Assembly (NCBI GenBank): GCA_026004035.1
Contig: BPII01000006.1
Location: 78,296-142,295, forward strand
Source: Candidatus Sericytochromatia bacterium
GTDB taxonomy: Bacteria > Cyanobacteriota > Sericytochromatia > UBA7694 > JACMQJ01
Length of the DNA stretch: 64,000 nucleotides
Direction: 5' to 3'
Within the stretch, counting starts at the first letter, position 1; each line of letters opens with the position of its first letter. Positions 29,360 through 39,504 of this stretch are shown one piece after another. The position numbers were made by a program, and so were the translations under genes. Below the pieces are notes generated by a model. The model was given only the letters and a program-made list of their open reading frames with translations, made no database searches and was not told the origin of the DNA.

Positions 29360-29815
29360 ATGGACGAAAGAGAAATTAAGAATAATATTCCAATGATAAT
29401 TAATAAAGGTATTATATATAATCCTAAAGATATTTTGAAAATATTAAGAGATTTAGGAGCTGTAAATTATGAGCAAATAGTAAATGGAGAAATAGTGCAA
29501 TCAGGAAAAGCTTATATAGTAAGTGTTGTTATGAATAAAAATAGTGCTAATATTATAGTCAATAAAAAAGCATATTTAAATATAAATGGTTTTGAATATT
29601 TAAATATAGATACTACTGAAGAAGAAACTATTTTAGATTTACATAATGATTTTGGAATTTTAAGATTGAGAGTTTCAAATAATATAGAAAGTGAAAACAA
29701 TAATCAATTACCTGAATTAATTTCTCCACAATCAATAAAGTATTTTAATTCTCAAAACTATGATGATGAAGATATATTTGTTGAAATAATAGATGATGAT
29801 AATGATGAAGATTAA
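29360..29815 (+). CDS. Hypothetical acidic-tailed protein, 151 residues
   Basis: The family is not recognised. About residues 1-110 alternate short helices and strands ('YNPKDILKILRDLGAV', 'KAYIVSVVMNKNSANIIVNKKAYLNI') compatible with a small alpha/beta domain. The last 20 residues are almost all Asp and Glu. There is no signal or membrane segment. AAAGGAAAATAA precedes the ATG as a ribosome site. It converges with murA and overlaps its end by 4 bases. The open frame and ribosome site make it likely to be real. Confidence 0.6.
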   Translation: MDEREIKNNIPMIINKGIIYNPKDILKILRDLGAVNYEQIVNGEIVQSGKAYIVSVVMNKNSANIIVNKKAYLNINGFEYLNIDTTEEETILDLHNDFGILRLRVSNNIESENNNQLPELISPQSIKYFNSQNYDDEDIFVEIIDDDNDED

Positions 29816-31095
29816 TAAGTAAGAACTGGTAATTCTTTGATTCTTTTTATATCAGCACCCAATTTTTTACATTTTTCTTCAAAATTTTCGTAACCTCTAT
29901 CTAAATATTGTAATTCTGTTATTGTAGTCTCACCTTCAGCTGAAAAACCTGCTATTGCAAGAGCTGCTGCTGCTCTTAAATCTGTAGCTTTTACTGGTGC
30001 TCCTGATAAAGATGGAACACCTTTTATAATAGCTAAATTTGATTCTGTTTTTATATCAGCTCCCATACGATTTAATTCATCAACATACATAAATCTATTT
30101 TCAAAAACTGTTTCATAAACAATACTTGTTCCTTTAGCTAAAGAGAGAAAAGCAACCATTTGTGATTGTAAATCAGTAAAAAATCCAGGATAAGGTAAAG
30201 TTCTAACATCTACAGGTTTTATTATAGTATTTGTAGCATCAACTTCTATAGTTTTATCATCTATGATGTTTATTTTTACACCTGCTTCTATCATTTTACT
30301 AATTAAAGATTCTAAATGTTTCTCTAGTGCATTATGAACTACTATTTTTCCTTTTGTAGCACCAGCAGCTAACATAAAAGTTCCAGCTTCTATTCTGTCA
30401 GGTATTACATTATGTTCTGTGCTATGTAATTTTTTAACACCATCAATGGTTATTGTTGCACTTCCAGCTCCATGTATTTTTGCTCCCATAGAATTTAAAA
30501 AATTTGCTAAATCAACAACTTCAGGTTCTTTTGCACAATTTTCAATTATAGTTGTTCCTTCAGCTAAACAAGCTGCCATTATTATATTTTCAGTAGCTCC
30601 AACGCTAGGAAAGTCTAAGTATATCTTATTTCCTATTAATTTATTTGCTTTAACAATTGTCATTCCATGTTCTATTGATACTTCAGCACCTAATGCTTTT
30701 AATCCTTTAAGATGTATATCAACAGGTCTTGAACCTATAGCACAACCACCAGGTAAAGGTATTTGTGCTTCTCCAAATCTAGCAAGTAATGCCCCTAAAG
30801 TAAAAAAAGAAGCTCTCATTTTACTTACTAATTCATAAGGTGCTGTATTTTTATTTATAAATCTTGAATTTATAACAAATTCACCTTTAGATTTTCTTTC
30901 TATTTTAGAACCAAAATAATTTAATAACTCTATTATTGTATTAACATCAGTTAAATCAGGAACATTTTTAATAACAACATCATCTTTTGATAAAATAGAT
31001 GCTGCTAGAACAACTAAAGCTGAATTTTTAGCACCTGAAATATTAACTTCACCTTTTAAAGGATTTCCACCTTTTATAATAAGTTTCTCTGTCAT
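29812..31095 (-). CDS. murA: UDP-N-acetylglucosamine 1-carboxyvinyltransferase
   Basis: MurA adds enolpyruvate from PEP to UDP-GlcNAc, the first committed step of peptidoglycan synthesis, in the cytoplasm. The protein begins 'GGNPLKGEVNISGAKNSAL' and has the active-site loop LPGGCAIGSRPVD with Cys118, the residue modified by fosfomycin. The C-terminal half contains 'PYPGFFTDLQSQM' and 'GYENFEEKCKKLGA'. At 427 residues it is of normal length. It appears to be transcribed alone. An inverted repeat, TTCTGTG (31150-31156) and CACAGAA (31167-31173), lies upstream of its start. Confidence 0.96.
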   Translation of the reverse strand: MTEKLIIKGGNPLKGEVNISGAKNSALVVLAASILSKDDVVIKNVPDLTDVNTIIELLNYFGSKIERKSKGEFVINSRFINKNTAPYELVSKMRASFFTLGALLARFGEAQIPLPGGCAIGSRPVDIHLKGLKALGAEVSIEHGMTIVKANKLIGNKIYLDFPSVGATENIIMAACLAEGTTIIENCAKEPEVVDLANFLNSMGAKIHGAGSATITIDGVKKLHSTEHNVIPDRIEAGTFMLAAGATKGKIVVHNALEKHLESLISKMIEAGVKINIIDDKTIEVDATNTIIKPVDVRTLPYPGFFTDLQSQMVAFLSLAKGTSIVYETVFENRFMYVDELNRMGADIKTESNLAIIKGVPSLSGAPVKATDLRAAAALAIAGFSAEGETTITELQYLDRGYENFEEKCKKLGADIKRIKELPVLTY

Positions 31096-31299
31096 TAAAA
31101 CTCTTTCTTTTTAAAATATAATATAAATATCTAAAAAATCATAAATATTTTCTGTGATTTTTTACACACAGAACATATAAATAAAAGTTAACTTAATTTT
31201 AATATATATTTATTATATTTGTAGTTAATATTTGTAAATTTATTTACTACTTAAGTACTTCTATTTTAATTATATCCTTACTTTTGTTAGTTAAAACTT

Positions 31300-33722
31300 C
31301 TAAATGTTTAAATTAATGTTTATCTCTTGAGGTTTTTCTGGAATATTTATTAAGTATTTTTGTTTATTTATAAGTAATTCTATATCGTCATCTTCATCAA
31401 CTTTTATAATAAATTCACCTTTGTTATTAGTTTCAATATTATATACTTTTTCAGAATTAGAATATTTATATTCAAATTTATAATTAGACAAATATTTATT
31501 GTTTTTTAGTATATTTCCTTTTATCACTCTTAAAGGATAAAATACAAAATCTATATTTTTATCTTCATTTAAATAAATTTCTTTAATAAAAGAATCATTT
31601 AGTATATATTGATTTGGTATAGATAAAAAATCAATCCTTACTTTATGATTTCCTTTATTTGTTTTAAAAATAAATCTTCCTTCAGAGTCAGTATAAACTT
31701 CTTCTTTATCATCTAGAATAATTTTTATATTACTTAGCCCATAAGTTTTAGATTTATTACCAAAAATTGTGCCAGATATTTTTAGTAAATTTGTTATTGC
31801 AAAATTTATTTCCAATCTACTGTTATTAAGATAAATTTCTTCTTTAGAGTAACTTAAAAGTCTATATCCTTCAGGTAAAGATTCCTCTAGTATAGAAAGT
31901 GTATAATTTCCATTCTCAATATTTTCAAATTTAAATCCACTGTCATCTGATATAGTTTCATATTTTTTTTTGTTTTCATTATTTTCTAAGACAAGTTTAA
32001 TATTTTTAATATTTCTTTCTTTATCATTTATAATAGAATCTTCATTTATATCTTCAAAAACTTTACCTTCTATTAAATTTTTAATTCTTTTTCTATTTTC
32101 AGAAAAATCATAAGTGTATGATACAGAAACATTATAATTATTTTTGGTAATATTTGGATTATTTATTTCAAACTCTATCTTTGAATTATTAAATAAGTTA
32201 TAACTTAAGCTACTACCTAATAAAATATTATTTTGAAAAGAGTCATACATGCTTCTGAAGTAAAAACTAAAATCATCATTTATTTTAAAATAGGAATTTA
32301 AATTAATATTTATAAATTCTATATTTCTATTATAAATAAGGCTATATTTATTTACTTTAACAAGACTAAAAAATGAGTTAATATTTTGATTATTAATGAA
32401 ATTTGAAGATATATTTAATTCATATCCTTTATTGTTAAAATCATAGTTGTAATTAAAACTTAGAGGTATAAAATAGCTAGAGCTTAAGCTAATTTGAATA
32501 ATATTATTTGTAAAATATTCAGTTGAATTATTATTAAATCCAATATTTAGGTTCAAATTTTTAATTAAATTTTTAGATAAATTAATATTAAGAGTATCTA
32601 TATATTTGTTTTTTGATAGAAAAATAAGATTTTTTATTATTGAAATATCAATATTAGATATATGTTTTCCTCTAAAGTTGAAATTATATGAAAATAAGCC
32701 TTCATTAAAAATTTCTGAATATTTATTAGGTATTATTTTTATCTCGTTATTTATATTTATAAATTCTTTTGTTTTTGTCCAATTGTAATTATAATTTAAT
32801 AATGTTAAATTTGAAAAACTTTTAAAATTTGTACCAGTATTAGATAACAGTTTAAGATTATTTATAGGTTCTAATTCAAAAGCAAAATCCAAGTAGGTAT
32901 TTTTATTTTTATTTATAAGATTACTACTAGTTTTAATATTTTCTTATATTTTAGAATTGTAAACTAATACCATAAATAAAATCATCTGATAATTTACTAA
33001 AATTAGTATTACTTATAAAATAGAAAGGATACGGTCTAATTCCGCCAAAAATATTTAAATTATTATTGTCTTTTTTGATAAGTAAATTTAATCCTCTTAT
33101 AAAGGAGTTATTTACAAATGAATTTAAGTTATTAAAAGGTAAGTTTAAATCAAAAAGTTCTACAAATAAATTATCATTACCTATTCCAATTTTCAAATCA
33201 TTTAGCCAAAGATTATCTATTTTTGAAAAATTACTTAAGGAATTAAAGAAATTTCCATTTACATAAAATTTTGAATTTAATAAATTATTCTTATAAAATA
33301 TAGAATGTTGAAAAATAGTTTTTGGAAATTTAATATCTGCTAAATCAAAATTTGATATATTTAATACTCTGTAATATGCTGCCATCTCATTATTTACAAT
33401 ATTAGAAGAAGCTATCATTTTTGTTTTATAAACTTGAGGAATAACATTGATTAAATATATTTCTGTTTTATTTTTATAAAAAATATATAGTAAGGTTTTT
33501 CCTATTTTTAATCCCTTAATTATAAAATTATTTTTAGTTTTTTCTATAAAAACTAATTCTTTATTTAGAAGATTATAAGAACTATAGTTATTTTCATCTA
33601 TAAGTATTTTTTTTTTCTTTTAAAATTTCTATTTCTATAGAATAGCTATTCAAAGTTTGTGAATATACTTTAATTTGTGTAAATATAGAAAACAACAATA
33701 ATAAGTAAAAAAAAAATTTCAT
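31300..33722 (-). pseudogene. Usher-like outer-membrane barrel with C-terminal SdrD-like B domains (frame broken)
   Basis: Reading starts at ATG 33722 with a signal peptide. It shifts at the A10 run near 33612-33621 (remove one base) and continues to a stop at about 32953. It then resumes in another frame, from about 32939 to 31300. The last break is not solved by one base: two changes are needed, so two separate proteins are possible. The middle 350 residues are alternating aromatic/Asn strands, like an outer-membrane barrel. The last 280 contain prealbumin-like domains ('GKVFEDINEDSIINDKE', 'DDSGFKFENIENGNYTL'). It sits 9 bases after a periplasmic chaperone gene, which suggests an usher-type secretion pore. 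This is inference. Confidence 0.5.
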
Positions 33723-33731
33723 TATTTTATT

Positions 33732-34499
33732 TCAAAATTTTTTTGAATACTTATTATTTTTGTCTTTATCATACTGATATGTTACTATTGCATAGTACTT
33801 ACCTTTATCAAGTTTATAATTTAGCTTTGTATTTAATGTTTTCTCTTTACCTGCAAATACTATTGATTTATTAAACTCTAAATTACCAATAAAAAAATTG
33901 TTATCTTTGAATATAGATACAAAAGTGGTTGGTTCTATATAAGAATTTCCAGTATTTTCTATTTTCAAATAAAAAATAATTTCATTTTCTTTTTGTTCAA
34001 CATAAAAATTTTTTATTCTTGAAGCTCTTACTATTGTATTTTTCACTTCATGTAAAACTAATACACCTAGTCTCATTGCAACTAATATCTTATCTACCTT
34101 TTTATTTTTTTCATTATCAATTGGTATAGCTTCAAAATATACCATAGCCTTATTTCCGCCTTTCAAATCAGGATTTTTTTCAACAAATATCTTAACAGTT
34201 TTAGATTCATATGGTTTAAGTATAAACTCTTCTGGAAAAACTCTTATATTACTTGCAAATGACTTATTAGCCTTATCAGGTAATTTATAAATTTTTTTTG
34301 AGTTATTATCTATATCCATGTCCATTGGATAAGATTTAACTTGATATGAAAAATTATTATCATTTGTTAAAGTTACCTCTGAATATGCCGTTTCATTTTT
34401 TTCTGCTTGTATTAATACAGAATAAGGAGACAAAGAGAAAGAATAAGAATTACTTATAAATAAAATTATAAATAATAAAGTTAAAACTAGTTTCATCAA
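33732..34499 (-). CDS. PapD-like periplasmic chaperone
   Basis: A cleavable signal peptide (about residues 1-20) precedes two Ig-like halves of about 115 residues each. The N-terminal half has 'FSLSPYSVLIQAEKNETAYSEVTLTND' and 'SNIRVFPEEFILKPYESKTVKIFV', matching the chaperone pattern in which the G1 strand completes pilins. The C-terminal half has a second beta sandwich. The length of 255 residues is normal for PapD-like proteins. It lies between a fibre-subunit-like gene and an usher-like gene in the order subunit, chaperone, usher. The family match is by pattern only, and the classical invariant Arg/Lys pair was not confirmed. Confidence 0.6.
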   Translation of the reverse strand: MMKLVLTLLFIILFISNSYSFSLSPYSVLIQAEKNETAYSEVTLTNDNNFSYQVKSYPMDMDIDNNSKKIYKLPDKANKSFASNIRVFPEEFILKPYESKTVKIFVEKNPDLKGGNKAMVYFEAIPIDNEKNKKVDKILVAMRLGVLVLHEVKNTIVRASRIKNFYVEQKENEIIFYLKIENTGNSYIEPTTFVSIFKDNNFFIGNLEFNKSIVFAGKEKTLNTKLNYKLDKGKYYAIVTYQYDKDKNNKYSKKF

Positions 34500-34519
34500 A
34501 AAAGATTTTTTTTAACTTT

Positions 34520-35155
34520 TTAGAAAGCATTTGATTCAGCTGTGAATACAACAGTTGCAGTTTTAGCACCAGGTGTATCAGAATCTGTAACTTTTGCTGC
34601 TAAATCCATATCAACACTTTGATCATTTGTTAACGCTGAACCAGATAATGTTCCTGAAACACCTGCTATTGTTATATCTGTAGTAGTTATTGCATTAACA
34701 CCAGTAGTACTATTCCAAGCATTATTTGGTGCAGCATAGTAAGGATTCAAAGTATTACCTGTATTAACTTTCATTCTAACATCAGCATCAGCCCCACCTG
34801 TTATTCTTACTCTAACTTTTATTGCAGGGTTAGATGTATTAGAACCTATTATATAAAATGCACCATTTGTAAATCCACTTCCAAATGCTGATGAAGGATC
34901 AACTAAACTATTATCAGTTTTATGTAATCTTACAGCATCAGTATCACCAGACATAGATCCAGCACCAACAGAGTTCATATTACCAAAACTTAAAGCTGAA
35001 ACTGCTGCTGTTCCAGTAGAGTTTTCTATTTGTAAAGATATAGCATTCTGAACGGTTCCATTTAAAGTTAAGTTACCCGTTGCTGTAGTCCCTGCTATTG
35101 CTGGAGTAGCTAAGGCTAAAATTGATAAAAAAGCCCATAATTTTTTATTTTTCAT
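34520..35155 (-). CDS. Secreted fibre-subunit-like surface protein
   Basis: A signal peptide (about residues 1-21, ending TPAIA) is followed by about 190 residues rich in Ala, Gly, Thr and Ser, with alternating strands and no cysteine. The mature N-terminus 'TTATGNLTLNGTVQNAISLQI' and the C-terminal strand 'TATVVFTAES' resemble pilin subunits that donate and accept strands. It has an unusually strong ribosome site (AAGGAGGTG), so it is probably made in large amounts. The chaperone gene follows 20 bases later. Its base composition is richer in G+C than its neighbours, as often seen in abundant proteins. The named family is not recognised. Confidence 0.6.
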   Translation of the reverse strand: MKNKKLWAFLSILALATPAIAGTTATGNLTLNGTVQNAISLQIENSTGTAAVSALSFGNMNSVGAGSMSGDTDAVRLHKTDNSLVDPSSAFGSGFTNGAFYIIGSNTSNPAIKVRVRITGGADADVRMKVNTGNTLNPYYAAPNNAWNSTTGVNAITTTDITIAGVSGTLSGSALTNDQSVDMDLAAKVTDSDTPGAKTATVVFTAESNAF

Positions 35156-35160
35156 AAGAC

Positions 35161-35264
35161 ACCTCCTTGTAAATGAAAGTAAATATGATTATATTAAATT
35201 TTCTTTTTTTTTAAAATTCTATTTAACTTATTTTTAACAGAAAAAAAAAAAAAAAAAAAAAAAA
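35161..35264 (-). promoter_or_regulatory. Promoter region of the fibre operon with a 24-base homopolymer
   Basis: Reading on the minus strand, a run of 24 T (plus-strand A at 35241-35264) lies 86 bases before the start. TATAAT follows at about 35190-35195 and AAGGAGGTG at about 35161-35169. Such long homopolymers change length by slippage. Placed upstream of a -10 they can tune transcription. Confidence 0.6.
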
Positions 35265-35409
35265 TAACATAAATTTAATGTTTTTAACATAAAATATTAA
35301 ATTTTTGAAGTATGTAATATAAATTGCTATTAATTTTGAGTAAAATTTTTGAATTTAAATTAATTGTAATATTTTTGTTATAAAAATCACATTTTATAAT
35401 AAAAAGTGC

Positions 35410-35430
35410 TATAATATGAGAACATCTCAT
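35410..35430 (+). promoter_or_regulatory. Promoter -10 with abutting palindrome before the pilin-like gene
   Basis: TATAAT at 35410-35415 is followed at once by ATGAGA-ACA-TCTCAT (35416-35430), a perfect 6-3-6 palindrome covering the expected transcription start. It could be an operator or a 5' mRNA hairpin. The start codon is at 35442. Confidence 0.5.
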
Positions 35431-35441
35431 AAAAAATTAAC

Positions 35442-35988
35442 ATGAAAATTAAAAAAGGATTTACATTAATTGAACTTTTAGTTGTCATTGTAATAGTAGG
35501 GGATACTTGTTGGTATAGCTTTGCCAAATTTTGTTGCATCACAAAATAGAGCAAAAATTGCATCAGTTAAGTCTAACATGAGGACATTACAAGTTGGAAT
35601 AGAAACTTTTGGTATTGATTATACCAGATATCCAGCAACATATAAAGAATTTAAAGATGAAGCTATAGCAAAAGGTTATTGGAAAGATCTTAAAAATCCT
35701 ATAACTTCTAAATTAGATGAAGGATTAGATTTAACTCATACTTTGACACCTGCTGATACAGATGATAAATTTCAACCAGGAAGTTTAAATAAACCTAATG
35801 GAAGTGGTCTAGCTTCATCTAGTCAGATGGTAGGTGGAACTGTTGTTTATTGTGGTGGTGATATTTCAGATGCTAGTTCTTTAACTAGATATGCTATATA
35901 TGGCACTACATTTTCAGAATGCTGTTCTATAACAAAATTAAATATACTCAAAGAAAAAGGTAAAGTTTTTTATATTACTAATAACTAA
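35442..35988 (+). CDS. Type IV pilin-like protein (one frameshift)
   Basis: From ATG 35442 the product begins MKIKKGFTLIELLVVIVIVG, the classic type IV pilin or type II secretion pseudopilin leader: a short basic leader, cleavage after Gly, Phe+1 and Glu+5. The GGGG run near 35498-35501 has one G too many. Removing it continues 'ILVGIALPNFVASQNRAK' into the long frame to 35988, total 181 residues. The globular part has 'GIETFGIDYTRYPATYKEF' (pseudopilin-like) and a pair of adjacent cysteines near the end. Assembly by a distant type IV pilus or secretion system is expected. No pil or gsp genes are adjacent. Confidence 0.88.
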
Positions 35989-36009
35989 GGATATTTTTCT
36001 ATAATTTGT

Positions 36010-39000
36010 TTATAGCTTATCTAACCAAGAAAAATCTAAATGTTCTTGATAATCATCAAGTTTTTTAGAAATTTTTCTTTTACTATCTAAGTTCTCTTTA
36101 TTAAAGAAACTTTCAAATTCTTTTATATATTTTAATTCTTCTACTAAATCACTCATTTTTCTAAATCTATCAATTCTGTCTTTTTGAAGAGTTTTTAAAA
36201 TTATTTCGTCTAATTTTTTAGGTATTGAGCTATTATATATGCTTGGTGGTGGGGGTAATTCACTAACTATTTTCATTATAATATCTCTAATATTATCACC
36301 ATCAATAGGTAATTTACCTGTAAAAATTTGATATAAAGATACTCCAAAAGAAAATTGATCAGATCTACCATCAACATTTTCAGGATTTTGTAATTGTTCT
36401 GGTGATATATAAAGTATAGTTCCTACTAAATTACCATCTGAAGTATTTATTGGTTTGCTATTTAAAAACTTTGCAATACCAAAATCTGTTAATTTAGCTG
36501 TATTTGTATCTTCATCATACATTATATTTTCTGGTTTAATATCTCTATGAACTATATTATTTTGATGTATATAGTCTAATGCTTCTGATATTTGAACTAT
36601 TATATTTAATATTTTTTCTAATGTTAAAGTTTTTTCTTCTATTAATTTAGAAACAGCTTTACCTTTTAATAATTCCATAACAATATAATGTGTGTATTTA
36701 TCTATTTGACCAACATCATAAATATTAACTATATTTTTGTGATTTAAATTTGATATTGCTATTGCTTCTCTTTTAAAAGAGTATATAACTTCTTTTATTG
36801 TTTCCTCATCATCTTTAAAATTTGACAAGTTAAGTATTTTTATAGCAACTTGCTGATTTAAATTTTTATCATCAGCTAAATAAACAGCTCCCATTCCACC
36901 TCTACCAAGTTCTTTTATTATAGTATATTTGTTTTCAAAATAGTTTATTAATTTAACAGGTATGGAGTTTATAAATTTTTCTTCTTCGTAAAAAGTTTCA
37001 TTATTTTCTTCTTTTGAAACCACTTGTTTATTATTATTATCTTCTAATATATAATTTTTTTCATCTTCATAAATTTTTTCATTAGCAGCTTTCTTAAGAA
37101 AATCACTAGAAGTATTCCTAGAAATATTAATTAAAGTTCTCTGAACATTTATTTTCATAATTGCTGCCATTTTAACATCTTCATTAGTATCGTTTTTAGC
37201 AATTTCAGATAAAACTTCTGGATTATCTATTTTATTTGTCGCAAAAAGTCTTATCATGTAATTTTCATGCTTAAGTGCTAGTTCTTCTAAAATTTTATTT
37301 TCTTCTATATATTTTACAGCCTCTTTGGCAACTTCTATTACTTTATCATTTTTTACTATATCAAATAATAATTTTTGATTTTTTACTTTTTTCACAGCTT
37401 CTAATCTAACTTTCCAATTTTCATGATTTCTAGATATATCTTCCAATATATGTATATCTTGTAATTTATTAGTAGCTTTTAATTTTATATTCTCATTTTC
37501 ATCATTAAATACTATATCTTTTAATATATCATTATCTTGTATATCCTCTACTAACAAATTGATATCATCATTCTGATAAAGTTTTTTTAATGAATATACT
37601 CTTAAGTTATAATCTTTAGCTTTTTTAGCTATGTACTCTAACATCCTTGGGTCTTCTTTACTTTCTATCACATTTTTTAATACTTCATTATTGTCATAAA
37701 TACCATTTACTAATATTTTTATAAATTCAATATCTTTAGTATCTAATAATAATTTTTTTAATAAGTTATATTCTCCTAAATCAGCTAATTTAATTACTAT
37801 TATTTCTTTTATTTTTAAACTACAATCTGTTTCTATTAGTTTTTTAAGTATATTTAAATCATTTATTTTTTTTACTGCTAAATTTTTTAACCAAAAATCA
37901 TCATTTTCTAATATTATTTTTTCTAAATATTTTGTATCAAATATTTTGTCAATTAAGACATATTTAAAATTATTATACTCTGTTTTTTCTAATTCACTCT
38001 TTATAGCTTTTTGTAAATTATCATCTTTTAATATATTTAAATCATTTACTTTTTCAATAGCACTTATTTTAATAGCTATATTTTCATTTTCCTTTTTAAA
38101 AATCTCAACTAATATATTCTCATTTACTATCTTTTTTAAATATTCTTTTTTCTTTCTTATATCATCTTCAAGTTTAAACAAGTTATATGCAAATTCTTGA
38201 ATATCTTGATTTTTTAATAAATTAATATCGTTTATTCTACTAAGAGATAATATTTTTTGTTCATCAAATTTTGAATCCAAAACTATTTCAGATAAATATT
38301 CTTGTTTTTCTAAAAATCTTAAAGCATATTCTCTTATTATTTTATCATTATCATTTTTAGCAATATCAAGTAAAATTTTTTGTTCATTTGTAGTTTTTAT
38401 AATATCTTCTATTTTATAAATATCTGTAAATTTAAACAATGCTAACTTTCTTATTTCGTATTCTTTATGATTAATTGATATATCATAAAGAATATTTTTA
38501 TTACTTATTTTATTTATACACAGTTCGCATATTTCTATTAAATCATTGTTTTTAAGAATATCTAAAAGAATATTTTCATCATTTATTTTACTTATTGCTA
38601 ATATTTTAATATAATTATCATTGTCATATTTTGCTATTTTACTTAAAACATCTATATTATTTATTTTTTTTATTGCTATTTCCCTAGCGTTAATATCTTT
38701 ATCATTCAAAGCAATATCTTCTATAATATTTATATCATCTATAGACTGAGCTAAACTAGAAATATTTATATTATTAAATTTTTTAAATAGAAAGTTTTTT
38801 CTTACTTCATATATAGGATTTTTTAATAAATGTTCAAATTTATTAATATCAAATATTTTATGTATTTCTCTTATTATAGAATTTAGAGCTTCATCCTTTA
38901 GAAAACCAATATTAGTATTAATATAGTAATTTGTTAAAAAATCTATATTAGTAATTTTAGCTAAAGCATTCTTAATTAATCTTTCATCGATATTTTTATC

Positions 39001-39504
39001 TAAAACTATTTTTTCTAATAAATCCTGACTATTTATTTTTCTAATAGATGCATCTTTTATATCAAATGATCTATTAGACTTTATTATAGAAAACAACATT
39101 TCTTGGTTATTTAGTTTATTTATACAAATAATACAAGTATCTTCTGCTTGAGATTTATTTATTATATCAAATAAAATATTTTGATTATTTATTTTTTTTG
39201 ATATTTCTATTTTTATATCAATATCATTACTTTCCAGTAGTATTTTTGATAAAATATTTTCATCGGATATTTTTTTTATTACATATTTTTTTACAAGAAT
39301 ATCCTTACTTTTGTTATAAATATCTAATAGATCTTGTTGAGATTTTATATAGTCTATAGCAACCTTTTTAACTTCTAGATTGTCATCATTTATAGCTAAG
39401 TCCTTTATAATACTTTGTTCCTTTATGTTTGGGATTGATTTTTTTCTTACTTCTGGATTTTTATTTTTCCATTTTGGTTTAAAAAATACTTCTAATATAG
39501 ACAT
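36010..39504 (-). CDS. LRV/HEAT-like repeat protein with C-terminal Ser/Thr kinase
   Basis: About residues 1-820 consist of some thirty short helical repeats of about 24 residues: 'A..KI.d..iL..Ia.nd.d..vr..' (for example 'VRLEAVKKVKNQKLLFDIVK'). These are like variant leucine-rich (LRV) or HEAT repeats. About residues 860-1130 form a Hanks-type kinase: ELGRGGMGAVYLAD (glycine loop), VAIKIL (Lys), HRDIKPENIM (catalytic loop), LTDFGIAKF (DFG) and ISPEQLQ. There is no membrane segment. The usual bacterial order is kinase first, so a C-terminal kinase behind a scaffold is unusual. Its start overlaps the ankyrin gene's stop by one base (TAATG). Confidence 0.9.
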   Translation of the reverse strand: MSILEVFFKPKWKNKNPEVRKKSIPNIKEQSIIKDLAINDDNLEVKKVAIDYIKSQQDLLDIYNKSKDILVKKYVIKKISDENILSKILLESNDIDIKIEISKKINNQNILFDIINKSQAEDTCIICINKLNNQEMLFSIIKSNRSFDIKDASIRKINSQDLLEKIVLDKNIDERLIKNALAKITNIDFLTNYYINTNIGFLKDEALNSIIREIHKIFDINKFEHLLKNPIYEVRKNFLFKKFNNINISSLAQSIDDINIIEDIALNDKDINAREIAIKKINNIDVLSKIAKYDNDNYIKILAISKINDENILLDILKNNDLIEICELCINKISNKNILYDISINHKEYEIRKLALFKFTDIYKIEDIIKTTNEQKILLDIAKNDNDKIIREYALRFLEKQEYLSEIVLDSKFDEQKILSLSRINDINLLKNQDIQEFAYNLFKLEDDIRKKKEYLKKIVNENILVEIFKKENENIAIKISAIEKVNDLNILKDDNLQKAIKSELEKTEYNNFKYVLIDKIFDTKYLEKIILENDDFWLKNLAVKKINDLNILKKLIETDCSLKIKEIIVIKLADLGEYNLLKKLLLDTKDIEFIKILVNGIYDNNEVLKNVIESKEDPRMLEYIAKKAKDYNLRVYSLKKLYQNDDINLLVEDIQDNDILKDIVFNDENENIKLKATNKLQDIHILEDISRNHENWKVRLEAVKKVKNQKLLFDIVKNDKVIEVAKEAVKYIEENKILEELALKHENYMIRLFATNKIDNPEVLSEIAKNDTNEDVKMAAIMKINVQRTLINISRNTSSDFLKKAANEKIYEDEKNYILEDNNNKQVVSKEENNETFYEEEKFINSIPVKLINYFENKYTIIKELGRGGMGAVYLADDKNLNQQVAIKILNLSNFKDDEETIKEVIYSFKREAIAISNLNHKNIVNIYDVGQIDKYTHYIVMELLKGKAVSKLIEEKTLTLEKILNIIVQISEALDYIHQNNIVHRDIKPENIMYDEDTNTAKLTDFGIAKFLNSKPINTSDGNLVGTILYISPEQLQNPENVDGRSDQFSFGVSLYQIFTGKLPIDGDNIRDIIMKIVSELPPPPSIYNSSIPKKLDEIILKTLQKDRIDRFRKMSDLVEELKYIKEFESFFNKENLDSKRKISKKLDDYQEHLDFSWLDKL

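Noticed and set aside
31150-31173. TTCTGTG...CACAGAA upstream of murA as a specific operator
   Set aside because: A single 7-bp inverted repeat without a known match; kept only as a remark in the murA entry.
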